Shown here: piece after piece, positions 32,293-40,380 of the stretch
How positions within the stretch are numbered: position 1 is the first letter of the stretch
How the letters are laid out: every line of letters begins with the position of its first letter
DNA from: Nonomuraea dietziae
Lineage (GTDB): Bacteria; Actinomycetota; Actinomycetes; Streptosporangiales; Streptosporangiaceae
Length of the DNA stretch: 64,000 nucleotides
Direction: 5' to 3'
Assembly (NCBI RefSeq): GCF_014195505.1
Contig: NZ_JACIBV010000001.1
Location: forward strand, 62,001 to 126,000
Position numbers and translations under genes: made by a program
Notes under the pieces: model-generated
Seen by the model: the letters and a program-made list of their open reading frames with translations, nothing else
What the model was told of the DNA's origin: nothing
Databases searched by the model: none

Positions 32293-33546
32293 ATGACGAA
32301 CCCGCAGGGCATCAGGCCCTTCCGTATGGACATCCCGCAGGCGCAGCTCGACGATCTGCGCGCCAGGCTGGCCAACACCCGCTGGCCGGAGGAGCTGCCG
32401 GGAGTTGGCTGGAGCAGGGGTGTGCCGGTGGGCTACCTGAAGGAGCTCGCCGAGTACTGGCGCACCGGCTACGACTGGCGGGCGCACGAGGCGACACTCA
32501 ACGAGCACCCGCAGTACCTCACCACCATCGACGGGCAGAACATCCACTTCCTGCACGTGCGCTCGCCCGAGCCCGACGCCATGCCGCTGATGCTGCTGCA
32601 CGGCTGGCCCGGCGGGGTCGTGGACTTCCTCGACGTCATCGGAGCGCTCTCGGACCCCCGCGCGCACGGCGGCGACCCTGCCACGGCCTTCCACCTGGTG
32701 ATCCCCTCGCTGCCGGGGTTCGGCTTCTCCACGCCGCTGGCGGGGCCCGGCATGAGCGCGGCCAGGATGGCAGGGCTGCTGGTGCGGCTGATGGCCGAGC
32801 TGGGATACGAGCGCTACGGCGTCCAGGGCTACGACACCGGCGCGTGGGTCGCCCCCGAGATCGGCAGGCAGGACCCCGATCACGTCGTCGGCGTCCACCT
32901 CAACGCCATGCTCACCTTCCCCGTCGGCGCGGAGGGCGAGATGGACGCTCTCACCGAGGCCGAGCGGCGGCGCTGGGAGTCGATGCAGAACTTCAACGAC
33001 GGCTACCTGCAGTGCAACTCCAAGCGGCCCCAGACGGTGACCTACGGGCTGCACGACTCGCCCGTCGGCCAGCTCGCCTGGATCGTGGAGAAGTTCAAGG
33101 AGCTCACCGACCCTGAGGAGGGGCTGCCCGAGGACAGCGTCGACCGCGACCGCATCCTGACCGACGTCTCGCTGTACTGGCTGACCGGCACGGCGGGGTC
33201 GGCGGCGCAGATCTACTACGAGGAGATCTCCGCCAACGCCTGGAGCGCCTCGGCTGACGGAGCGAGCTGGAACGACGCCGCCTCGGGGGGCGGCTCCGGC
33301 GATGCCGGCTCCGGGGATGCCAGCTCCTGGAGCGAGGGCGCGGGCGACTGGGCGGCCGCTCAGAGGGGGACGGTGCCCACCGCGGTGCTCGTCTCCGCCC
33401 ACGACGTGACCGTCCGCCCCTGGGCCGAGCGCGACCACAACGTCGTGCGCTGGACCGAGCTCGGCACGGGCGGCCACTTCCTGTCGATGGAGGCGCCGGA
33501 CCTGCTGGTCGCCGACGTCCGCGAGTTCTTCGCGAAGGTGGGCTGA
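32293..33546 (+). CDS. Epoxide hydrolase (EHN-domain alpha/beta hydrolase)
   Basis: 417 residues. The epoxide-hydrolase N-terminal domain (about 6-110, '[25 protein letters not shown]') precedes the alpha/beta-hydrolase core with oxyanion HGWPGG, the nucleophile Asp181 in 'GYDTGAW' and a late His in 'GGHFLSME'. A Gly/Ser/Ala/Asp-rich tract at about 317-358 lies between the cap and the final catalytic residues and is not usual for the family. It should open epoxide rings by an ester intermediate. It is probably controlled by the divergent WYL regulator. Confidence 0.9.
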   Translation: MTNPQGIRPFRMDIPQAQLDDLRARLANTRWPEELPGVGWSRGVPVGYLKELAEYWRTGYDWRAHEATLNEHPQYLTTIDGQNIHFLHVRSPEPDAMPLMLLHGWPGGVVDFLDVIGALSDPRAHGGDPATAFHLVIPSLPGFGFSTPLAGPGMSAARMAGLLVRLMAELGYERYGVQGYDTGAWVAPEIGRQDPDHVVGVHLNAMLTFPVGAEGEMDALTEAERRRWESMQNFNDGYLQCNSKRPQTVTYGLHDSPVGQLAWIVEKFKELTDPEEGLPEDSVDRDRILTDVSLYWLTGTAGSAAQIYYEEISANAWSASADGASWNDAASGGGSGDAGSGDASSWSEGAGDWAAAQRGTVPTAVLVSAHDVTVRPWAERDHNVVRWTELGTGGHFLSMEAPDLLVADVREFFAKVG

Positions 33547-33547
33547 G

Positions 33548-34675
33548 GTGGGCGCCCGCGGGCCGCGTTCAGGCGCCGCTGTGCTGAGCCCGCGGGCGCT
33601 CAACCGCGCGGCGCTGGAACGGCAGCTGCTGCTGCGTCGCGCGGACCTGCCCGTGAGCGAGGCCGTCGAGCGGGTGCTCGGGCTGAACGCCCAGGACCCC
33701 AACCTGCCCTACCTCGCGCTGTGGAGCAGGCTCGAAGGGTTCGCGATCGAGCATCTGACAGCGGCGATCGAGGATCGGTCGCTGGTGCGCTCGACGATGA
33801 TGAGGGCCACCCAGCACGTGATGTCGGTGCGCGACTTCCGCCTCGTCCGGCCGGTGCTCGCGCCGTTGCTGCGCAGGGTGCAGCGCAACGCCTTCGGACG
33901 CCGCACCACGGGGATCGACCTCGACGCGCTCGTGGCGGAGGCTGGTGAGTTGCTCGCGGGCGGGCGGGTGCTCACCAGGCCCGAGCTGGGCAGGCTCCTC
34001 GCCGAGCGGCGGCAGGGCGCCGACCCTCTCGCTCTCGGCTGGAGCGTGCAGTACCTGCGGCCGCTGGTGCACCCGGCTCCCAGCGGCACCTGGAACGTCC
34101 GCGGCGCCACGCCCTTCGCCTGCGCTGGCTGGACCGGCATCCGGCCGCAGGCGACGGCCGAGGACGTGCGCCAGATGGTCCGCCGTTACCTGGCGGCCTT
34201 CGGGCCCGCCTCCGTGTCCGACGCGCGGGCCTGGTCCGGCGTCGGCGGCCTGCGCGAGGTGTTCGACCAGCTGCGTCCCGAGCTCCGGGTCCACGCCGAC
34301 GAGTCGGGCAGGGAGCTGTTCGACCTCCCTGACGCGCCTGCGCCGCAGGAGGACCTGCCCGCACCTGTGCGGCTCCTCCCGGAGTTCGACGCGCCACTGC
34401 TGGCCTACGCCGACCGCACCCGCGTCATGCCCGACGAGGTCCGCCGCCAGGTCTGCGTGGGCGCCGGCGTGGCGGCCACCGTCCTGGTCGACGGTACGGT
34501 CGCCGCCACCTGGACGGTGTCCCGCAAGGGCGCTGTCGCCACGTTGACCGTGCACCCGCTTCGCCACCTGCCGCCCGCGGCCCGCGACGAGATCGAGACG
34601 GAGTCGGCCCGCCTGCTCGCCTTCATCCACCCCGACGCCGAGGAGCGCCGCATCCACCTCCTGCGATCCGCGTGA
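33548..34675 (+). CDS. Winged-helix DNA-binding protein, AlkZ-like (HTH_42)
   Basis: 375 residues from GTG 33548; GTG 33581 (VLSPRALNRA) is an equally good start. The sequence follows the HTH_42/AlkZ family: 'EAVERVLGLNAQDPNLPYLALWSRL', 'LVRSTMMRATQHVMSVRDF' and a C-terminal 'RLLPEFDAPLLAY'. AlkZ and YcaQ are DNA glycosylases that unhook crosslinks using a QxQ motif; here the equivalent is NAQ, so activity may differ. It follows the epoxide hydrolase with one base between them, and both could serve protection against alkylating or epoxide metabolites. Confidence 0.8.
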   Translation: MGARGPRSGAAVLSPRALNRAALERQLLLRRADLPVSEAVERVLGLNAQDPNLPYLALWSRLEGFAIEHLTAAIEDRSLVRSTMMRATQHVMSVRDFRLVRPVLAPLLRRVQRNAFGRRTTGIDLDALVAEAGELLAGGRVLTRPELGRLLAERRQGADPLALGWSVQYLRPLVHPAPSGTWNVRGATPFACAGWTGIRPQATAEDVRQMVRRYLAAFGPASVSDARAWSGVGGLREVFDQLRPELRVHADESGRELFDLPDAPAPQEDLPAPVRLLPEFDAPLLAYADRTRVMPDEVRRQVCVGAGVAATVLVDGTVAATWTVSRKGAVATLTVHPLRHLPPAARDEIETESARLLAFIHPDAEERRIHLLRSA

Positions 34676-34682
34676 CCTGCGA

Positions 34683-34722
34683 GCCGCCCGAGGCCACGCG
34701 AAGGCCGCAATCCTCGGGCGGC
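34683..34722 (+). terminator. Stem-loop after the AlkZ-like gene
   Basis: GCCGCCCGAGG at 34683-34693 pairs perfectly with CCTCGGGCGGC at 34712-34722 (11-bp stem, 18-base loop), seven bases after the stop. There is no clear T tract, as is common in actinomycetes. Confidence 0.65.
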
Positions 34723-34752
34723 CGTGCTGAGAATCCGGCGCGCGCTAAGGTG

Positions 34753-34766
34753 TCACATCGGTGTGA
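34753..34766. promoter_or_regulatory. TCACA-tcgg-TGTGA operator of MerR gene
   Basis: A short dyad, TCACA (34753-34757) and TGTGA (34762-34766), ends 11 bases before the MerR start. Its position between the likely promoter and the ribosome site suits autoregulation. Confidence 0.45.
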
Positions 34767-34777
34767 AGGAGGGGCAC

Positions 34778-35134
34778 GTGCGCATCGGGGATCTCGTGCA
34801 GGCGACCGGGGTGAACCGGCGGCTGCTGCGCTACTACGAGGAGCAGGGCCTGCTCCACCCGGTACGGCTGGCCAACGGCTACCGCGAGTACGCCGAGTCG
34901 GACGTCGTCGTGGTGCGCGCCATCCGCACCCTGCTGGCCGCCGGGCTGCCGACCGCCGTCATCGCCACGTTCCTGCACTGCGTCCACGACCAGGACGAGC
35001 CGGTGGTGCCGCGGGCCTGCCCGACCGTGATCTCCCACCTGCGGCAGGAGCGCGCCCGCATCACCGAGACGATCAGCCGGCTCGAGACGTCCCAGCGGGA
35101 GATGGACGCCCTGCTGGCGGCCGCCCTCCGCTGA
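34778..35134 (+). CDS. MerR family transcriptional regulator
   Basis: 118 residues from GTG 34778, preceded by AAGGAGGGG. The HTH reads VRIGDLVQATGVNRRLLRYYEEQGLL, then 'NGYREYAESDVVVVRAIRTLLAAGL', and a coiled-coil dimerisation helix follows (ERARITETISRLETSQREMDALLAA). There is no cysteine-rich metal site, so it belongs to the general MerR group that responds to organic or redox signals. No obvious target besides itself is adjacent. Confidence 0.9.
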   Translation: MRIGDLVQATGVNRRLLRYYEEQGLLHPVRLANGYREYAESDVVVVRAIRTLLAAGLPTAVIATFLHCVHDQDEPVVPRACPTVISHLRQERARITETISRLETSQREMDALLAAALR

Positions 35135-35231
35135 CCGGCCTGACCGCCTGCGTTTTACCTCGGCGGCGCGGAGGCGGCTGGGGCTTTGATCGATTTCCTC
35201 CCCTCGACGAGCCGCGATAGCGTCGCATCTC

Positions 35232-35858
35232 ATGATCGAGGGGCACGGTGACGAAGGGACCGCGCGGACGGCGGCGGCGATCGAGGCGTTCATGGCCGGC
35301 AGAGAAGGCTCCTCCCGCGTGGCCCTGCGCCCGCTCACCCGCCACGACCAGGACGAGTTCGTGGAGCTGGTGCGCGCCAGCGCGGACCTGCACCACCCGT
35401 GGATGTCCCTGCCCGCCACGCCGGAGGCGTTCCAGAGCTACCTCGGGCGATTCGACCACGCGACCGCCCAGAGCCTGCTGATCTGTGTGCGCGGCACCGG
35501 AGCCATCGCAGGCCTCGTCAACATCAACTCCATCATCCGCGGACGCCTCCAGAGCGCCTCGCTCGGCTACGCCGCCTTCACCCCCGCCGCGGGCAGGGGC
35601 TACATGTCCGAAGGCCTGCGCCTGGTGCTGCACTACGCGTTCGAGCAGCTGCGGCTGCACCGGTTGGAAGCCCAGATCCAGCCAGGCAACCACGCCTCCC
35701 TGAAGCTGGTCGAGCGCCTCGGCTTCCGCAAGGAGGGCTTCTCGCCCGAACTGCTGTTCATCGACGGCGGCTGGCGCGACCACGAACGGTGGGCCGTCAC
35801 CGCGGGCATGATCGGCATCACGTCATGGGATCCGCATCCGACCCTGCCCGTCCGCTGA
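35232..35858 (+). CDS. GNAT family N-acetyltransferase (RimJ/RimL type)
   Basis: 208 residues. The core has 'VALRPLTRHDQDEFVELVRAS', the acetyl-CoA loop region 'GRGYMSEGLRLVLHYAFEQLRLHRLEAQIQPGN' and 'SLKLVERLGFRKEGF', typical of RimJ/RimL-like N-terminal or small-molecule acetyltransferases. About 25 extra residues precede the fold, so an internal ATG at 35292 is also possible. The substrate is unknown. Confidence 0.88.
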   Translation: MIEGHGDEGTARTAAAIEAFMAGREGSSRVALRPLTRHDQDEFVELVRASADLHHPWMSLPATPEAFQSYLGRFDHATAQSLLICVRGTGAIAGLVNINSIIRGRLQSASLGYAAFTPAAGRGYMSEGLRLVLHYAFEQLRLHRLEAQIQPGNHASLKLVERLGFRKEGFSPELLFIDGGWRDHERWAVTAGMIGITSWDPHPTLPVR

Positions 35859-35968
35859 CCGTCCCACCCGCCGGATCGGCCTGCTGAGCGCGCGTGCGGC
35901 TCGCCAGGGCCGGACGGCGCCGATGGCCAGGGAGGGTCCACGCTGTGATCCGTCGCGCCGTCCCTGCG

Positions 35969-35990
35969 GGCCCCTGTCTCCGCAGGGGCC
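35969..35990 (+). terminator. GC-rich hairpin
   Basis: GGCCCCTG (35969-35976) and CAGGGGCC (35983-35990) form an 8-bp stem with a six-base loop, about 110 bases beyond the acetyltransferase stop. Confidence 0.45.
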
Positions 35991-36024
35991 GGGTTGAGAT
36001 TCTGAACTCACTCGCCTAGTCTCG

Positions 36025-36041
36025 AGTACAAAATCTGTACT
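36025..36041. promoter_or_regulatory. AGTACA-aaatc-TGTACT operator
   Basis: A perfect 6-bp inverted repeat with a five-base spacer ends 16 bases before the tautomerase ATG. Its size suits a TetR/MarR-class dimer, but no candidate regulator is adjacent. Confidence 0.5.
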
Positions 36042-36057
36042 GACAGAGGAGTGGGAC

Positions 36058-36504
36058 ATGCCTTTCGTGGAACTGTTCGCCCCCAAGGGAGCTCTCGACG
36101 GCGAGCGCGGCCGGCGGGTCAAGGAGCGGCTGGTGGCCGAGGTGATGCAGGCCGAGGGCGCGCCCGACAACGAGGCCGCGCGAGAGATCTCCTGGCTCGT
36201 GGTCAACGAGCCCCAGGAGTGGTTCGTCGGCGGGCGACCGATCGCCGGCCAGGAGCAGCCCCGCTACGTCGTCAGAGTCAGCGTCCCGGCCGGCTCGCTC
36301 GACGACGACAAGCGAGCCGACATGATCCAGCGCATCACCCGGGTCCTCTCCGAGGGGGAGGAGGACCCGCGGCGGCTCCACGACAAGCCGGTCGCCTGGG
36401 TGCACCTGATCGAGATCGCCGATGGCAACTGGGGCGCCATGGGTAAGATCTTCCGCTTCTCCGACATCATCGAGTACGTGATCGGCGCGCCCGTCCCGGG
36501 CTGA
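36058..36504 (+). CDS. Tautomerase-superfamily protein
   Basis: 148 residues starting MPFVELFAPKG. Pro2 would be the catalytic N-terminal proline of the 4-oxalocrotonate tautomerase/MIF superfamily after Met removal. The strand-helix pattern repeats once (a second unit near 78-110, 'RYVVRVSVPAGSLDDDKRADMIQRIT'), as expected for a double-length member. The substrate is unknown. A palindromic operator lies directly upstream. Confidence 0.75.
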   Translation: MPFVELFAPKGALDGERGRRVKERLVAEVMQAEGAPDNEAAREISWLVVNEPQEWFVGGRPIAGQEQPRYVVRVSVPAGSLDDDKRADMIQRITRVLSEGEEDPRRLHDKPVAWVHLIEIADGNWGAMGKIFRFSDIIEYVIGAPVPG

Positions 36505-36510
36505 CGGGCC

Positions 36511-39500
36511 CTACGGGGTGACCGGGATGTTGGTCAGCCCCGTCGTGGCGTTGGCGACGGTGTTGGAGGCGTGGACGACGTTCAGGACGCCCGGGCACTT
36601 GGACGTGGAGGTGATCTTGATGGCGTACTGGCCGACGCCGCCGAGGTCGGAGCGGTTGTCCCGCCAGACGTTCCCGCACCCGTTCCGGAACGCCGGGGTG
36701 GTGGAGGGGTTGTGCGTCTCGTACCCGTTGGCCAGGGTGCCGGGAGCGGTGAAGGTCCCGGTGTTGCCTTCGATCAGGTAGCCGACGCCCTTGGCGTCGA
36801 TCCAGGAGTCCGCCGAGTTCTGGCCGCTGAGTCCGGTTCCGTTGAACGTGTTGCCCCTGATCACGCCGTCGAAGGTGCCCTCCTTCACGTCGACGTGCTC
36901 GGCGGTGACCTGGGGGCCGAGCTGGTTGTTCAGCACCTTGACGCGGTCGGAGCGGTCGGCGCCGCCCGAGTTGCCGTGGCAGCCCCAGTTGGAGCCGGCC
37001 GAGCCGATGTACACCGCCTCGCCGTAGCCGGGCTGGACCAGTCCGGTGTGCGTGATGCGGGAGTTCTGGATCACCCCGTCGGCCGACGACCTCCTGAAGT
37101 GCACGGCCTCGTCCTCGACGTGGTGCACGTACACCCCGTCGATCGTGACGTGGTGGGAGTTGTCCAGCACGATGCCCTTCTTGGAGTCCTTCACCGTGAA
37201 GCCGGTCAGCTTCCAGTGGGGCGCGTCGTACAGCCACAGGCCGTAGCCGGAGTCCCATCCGCCTCCAGGGGCGGGGCAGGAGGGCGCGGTGCCTGAGGGA
37301 CCCTCGTTGACCAGGACGGCGTTCGACGGGCCTGTCAGGGTGATGGGGGCGGCGGCGCTGCCCGCGCGCTGGGTCACGAACGCCCCGCGGTACTCGCCCG
37401 CCGCCAGCCTGATGGTCTGTCCCGGCCGGGCGGCGGCCAGGGCGGCGGTCAGCCCGGCGGAGGTCGAGACGTCCACGACGGCGCCGGGCGCGCCGCCGTC
37501 CGTGGTGCCGTAGATCTCGAACTCCCACAGCGAGTAGCCGTACGGCGTGCCGCGGGTCGTGCCGTACATCCGGACGTAGCGCCCGCTGCCGGTGACGGCC
37601 AGGTCGTCGACCGCCCCGTCGCCCGTGCTGGTGGAGTGGACGTCGGCCCACGTGGAACCGTCGGCGGACGTCTGGATCGTGTAGGCCCTGCCGTAGGCGG
37701 CCTCCCAGGAGAGCCTGACCCTGGTGATCGTGGCCGTGGAGCCGAGATCGATGGTGATCCACTCAGGGTCGTGGCCTTCCACGCTGGCCCAGCGGGTGGC
37801 GCCGTCGCCGTCCACGGCCTTGCCCGCGGCGAACTCGGCCGCCTCCACGGAGGAGGAGGTGGCGGGTCTGCCCCGCGACAGCAGCCTCTCCTCTCCACCG
37901 GGACCGGCCTGGGTCGTGGCGGTGACGGCGGTGCTCGCGGGGGAGGTGTTGCCCGCGGCGTCGCGCGCTCTGACGGTGTAGGTGTAGCCGGTCGAGGGGG
38001 TGAGCCCGGTGTCGGTGTGGGCGGTGCCGGTGACGGTGGCCGCCAGGGTGGTGCCGCGGTAGAGGTCGTAGCCGCTCACGCCGACGTCGTCGGTGGCGGC
38101 GTTCCAGGCCAGCGACACGCTGGTGGCGGTGGCGCCGGTCACCCGCAGGCCGGAGGGGGCGCTCGGCGCCGTGACGTCCTGGCCCGAGCCGGGGGCCTTG
38201 AGGAAGAGCGAGCCCGACGGGTCGGTCATCGAGGCGTGGACCCCCGAGCCGGTGTAGTCGAGCGTCTCCCCACCCGCCCAGTCGAGGATGGTGTTCCCGC
38301 CGGTGGCCAGATGCTGGAATCTCGTGGGATCGGCGGCGGAGCTGCCGAACTGGTAGACCCGCTGCCGGTCGGGATAGTAAGCCTGGTAGGCCCCGCCCTG
38401 CGTGGTCTGCTTGGTCAGCTGGTTGTTGTAGAAGACGTTCTGCGGGCCGCTGGAGCCCGACCACTTGGCCGCCTTGGGCCCCGCGCCCCACCAGATCGGC
38501 CACCACGTCGAGTCGTCGACCCCGCCGCCGCCCTCCTCGCCGCAGTTGGCCCGGCAGTTCTTCGAGGCGTGCTCGTACGGCACCGCCACCCTGTTGCTCT
38601 CGAACAGGTTGCGCCGTTCCCAGCCTCCGTGCAGGTTGAGGTCGGAGTCGAAGTCGTTGCCGATCGCCACGTTGCCCGAGGCCGACCACTGGAAGGTGAA
38701 GTGGCGCAGGTTCCTGCTGGTGTTGTACGCGTAGAGAGAGTCCCAGACGCGCGAGCCGCGGAAGTAGCCGTTGCCGCCCTTGCCCTTGTTCCATGAGCCG
38801 TTGAAGTGCGACTCCTGGACCTGGATGTTCTTGGCGTTCTCGGTCACGACCGCGTGGGAGCCGGTCATCCGCGTGCCCACGCGCCTGATCCAGACGTTGG
38901 CCGCCCACTTCAGCACGATCCCGTGCTGGGCGTACTCGGGCGCCATGTTGCCGTAGTTGTGCACGGCGTCGGCCTCGTCGAGATCGTGGACACCGCCGCC
39001 GAGCTTGGGCATGCCCGTCATCTCCTGGGTGAGGGTCAGGTCCTCGATGCCCACGCCCTGGACGACCTTCAGCGGGGTGACCCTGCTGGGGTAGACCGTG
39101 CCGCCGATCGCGGCCGAGCCGTCCGAGGTGGAGTTGACCGGCAGGTCGTACTCCAGGGGCTTGTCGATGACGAGAGTCCTGCCCGCCGGGTCGACCGAGG
39201 CGATCTGGAAGATCTGCTGGCGCATGTGCAGGTTCGTGTGGCGCGCGGTGTCGGTCACCGTCTGCTGCTGGTAGAACTTCACGCTGTTGGCCGCGCCGAC
39301 CCAGAGGAAGCCGCCGGCCCTGAAGCGCGACATGTCCGCGCTGGTGGCGAGCTTGATGAGCGTGCTGCCCGCGGCCGACGACTCACGCAGCGGCACGCCG
39401 CCCGCCCAGTGCTGGTTGACGCTGCCCTCGAAGAGGTCCTTGCGGTTGGCGGGGGCGGAGGCGTGGTCGCTCGCGTACCTGGTATGCACGTCGCGGGTCT

Positions 39501-40083
39501 GGACGCGCAGCAGGCTGCGGCCCGGCCAGGTCCAGCCGCCCTTGCCCGCGCCGTGGGTCATGCCGTCCTCGTCCCAGTCGCTGCCGTCCTCGGTCAGGGT
39601 GTCGTAGCGGGTGTTCGCGTCGGGACGGAAGGCGAGGACGGTCTGGCCCATGCCCGCGCCTCTGAGCACCAGATAGTCGGCGTCCAGGGCGAGTTGCCGG
39701 GTGACCAGGATCCGGCCGGCGGGCAGCGTGATGGAGGAGAGCCTGGTGTAGCCGGCGGTCGGTGTGCAGGTCGTCCTGATCGCGTCGATGGCCGCCTGCA
39801 GGCCCGTGGTGGCGTCGCCGCCGTCGGCGCGCACGCCGTACTGCCCGGCCAGTTCGGCGGGCGTGACGTGGCATGCGGCGTCGGGGTGCGCGTCGGCAGG
39901 GCCGGGTAGGGCGGCGCCGCCCCGGTAGCCCGCCCTGCTCCAGTCGGGCAGGCCCGCCACGGGAGCCCGCCTGTTGGCGCTGCTCAGGTCGGGGATCGCG
40001 GCGGCGGACGCCGGGGGGTGCTGGGCGACCACGGTGGACAGGACGACGGCCCCAATCGCCAGCCATCGGGGGAGGTGCGACAT
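36511..40083 (-). CDS. Large secreted beta-helix / FnIII / F5-8C (CBM) protein
   Basis: 1190 residues with a signal peptide (cut near PASAAA, about residue 28). Residues about 80-640 form a right-handed parallel beta-helix of pectate-lyase type (SSITLPAGRILVTRQL, 'TENAKNIQVQESHFNGSWNKGKGG'). A fibronectin-III domain (about 650-735) follows, then an F5/8 type C or CBM32-like domain (about 745-865), then a second beta-helix (about 870-1190, 'TIDGVYVHHVEDEAVHF'). Catalysis by a polysaccharide lyase or hydrolase is likely, but no clear active-site signature can be assigned. The modular form suggests degradation of plant or microbial polysaccharide. It is divergent from the sugar importer operon, sharing a GAAANTTTC palindrome type. 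Confidence 0.8.
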   Translation of the reverse strand: MSHLPRWLAIGAVVLSTVVAQHPPASAAAIPDLSSANRRAPVAGLPDWSRAGYRGGAALPGPADAHPDAACHVTPAELAGQYGVRADGGDATTGLQAAIDAIRTTCTPTAGYTRLSSITLPAGRILVTRQLALDADYLVLRGAGMGQTVLAFRPDANTRYDTLTEDGSDWDEDGMTHGAGKGGWTWPGRSLLRVQTRDVHTRYASDHASAPANRKDLFEGSVNQHWAGGVPLRESSAAGSTLIKLATSADMSRFRAGGFLWVGAANSVKFYQQQTVTDTARHTNLHMRQQIFQIASVDPAGRTLVIDKPLEYDLPVNSTSDGSAAIGGTVYPSRVTPLKVVQGVGIEDLTLTQEMTGMPKLGGGVHDLDEADAVHNYGNMAPEYAQHGIVLKWAANVWIRRVGTRMTGSHAVVTENAKNIQVQESHFNGSWNKGKGGNGYFRGSRVWDSLYAYNTSRNLRHFTFQWSASGNVAIGNDFDSDLNLHGGWERRNLFESNRVAVPYEHASKNCRANCGEEGGGGVDDSTWWPIWWGAGPKAAKWSGSSGPQNVFYNNQLTKQTTQGGAYQAYYPDRQRVYQFGSSAADPTRFQHLATGGNTILDWAGGETLDYTGSGVHASMTDPSGSLFLKAPGSGQDVTAPSAPSGLRVTGATATSVSLAWNAATDDVGVSGYDLYRGTTLAATVTGTAHTDTGLTPSTGYTYTVRARDAAGNTSPASTAVTATTQAGPGGEERLLSRGRPATSSSVEAAEFAAGKAVDGDGATRWASVEGHDPEWITIDLGSTATITRVRLSWEAAYGRAYTIQTSADGSTWADVHSTSTGDGAVDDLAVTGSGRYVRMYGTTRGTPYGYSLWEFEIYGTTDGGAPGAVVDVSTSAGLTAALAAARPGQTIRLAAGEYRGAFVTQRAGSAAAPITLTGPSNAVLVNEGPSGTAPSCPAPGGGWDSGYGLWLYDAPHWKLTGFTVKDSKKGIVLDNSHHVTIDGVYVHHVEDEAVHFRRSSADGVIQNSRITHTGLVQPGYGEAVYIGSAGSNWGCHGNSGGADRSDRVKVLNNQLGPQVTAEHVDVKEGTFDGVIRGNTFNGTGLSGQNSADSWIDAKGVGYLIEGNTGTFTAPGTLANGYETHNPSTTPAFRNGCGNVWRDNRSDLGGVGQYAIKITSTSKCPGVLNVVHASNTVANATTGLTNIPVTP

Positions 40084-40117
40084 CGGCAGTCCTTCAGGGG
40101 GTGGATGCGCTCATTAA

Positions 40118-40134
40118 TTAGGAAAATTTCCTAA
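40118..40134. promoter_or_regulatory. TTAGGAAA-A-TTTCCTAA operator upstream of the beta-helix gene
   Basis: A perfect 8-bp-arm palindrome about 35 bases before the start codon (40083). It contains GAAAATTTC, a member of the GAAANTTTC class known upstream of actinomycete polysaccharide-degradation genes. Confidence 0.6.
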
Positions 40135-40288
40135 CTATACGGCGGAGGGTAGACATCCTGAGGCGCCGATGCAAGGCCCAAACCGGCTGTCGCGAAGGCG
40201 GCGGCGTGCCGCGGGACCGCCCAAGGATGTCGCCCGCACTTATGTCTGTAGGACCGCTATAAACAGGCAACATGCTGGGCGCAATTCA

Positions 40289-40299
40289 CGAAAGTTTCG
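40289..40299. promoter_or_regulatory. CGAAA-G-TTTCG operator upstream of the sugar ABC operon
   Basis: A perfect 5-bp-arm palindrome (GAAAGTTTC core) in the 297-base divergent intergenic region, 82 bases before the SBP start. It is of the same class as the palindrome at 40118-40134, pointing to one LacI- or ROK-type regulator encoded elsewhere. Confidence 0.5.
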
Positions 40300-40380
40300 A
40301 TTTTTAACGTCAAAAGATGGGTTGTGTTATTTCACAAGGGAACCTTACGGTCATTCCATCGACGCTGAAAGGGGCATCCG

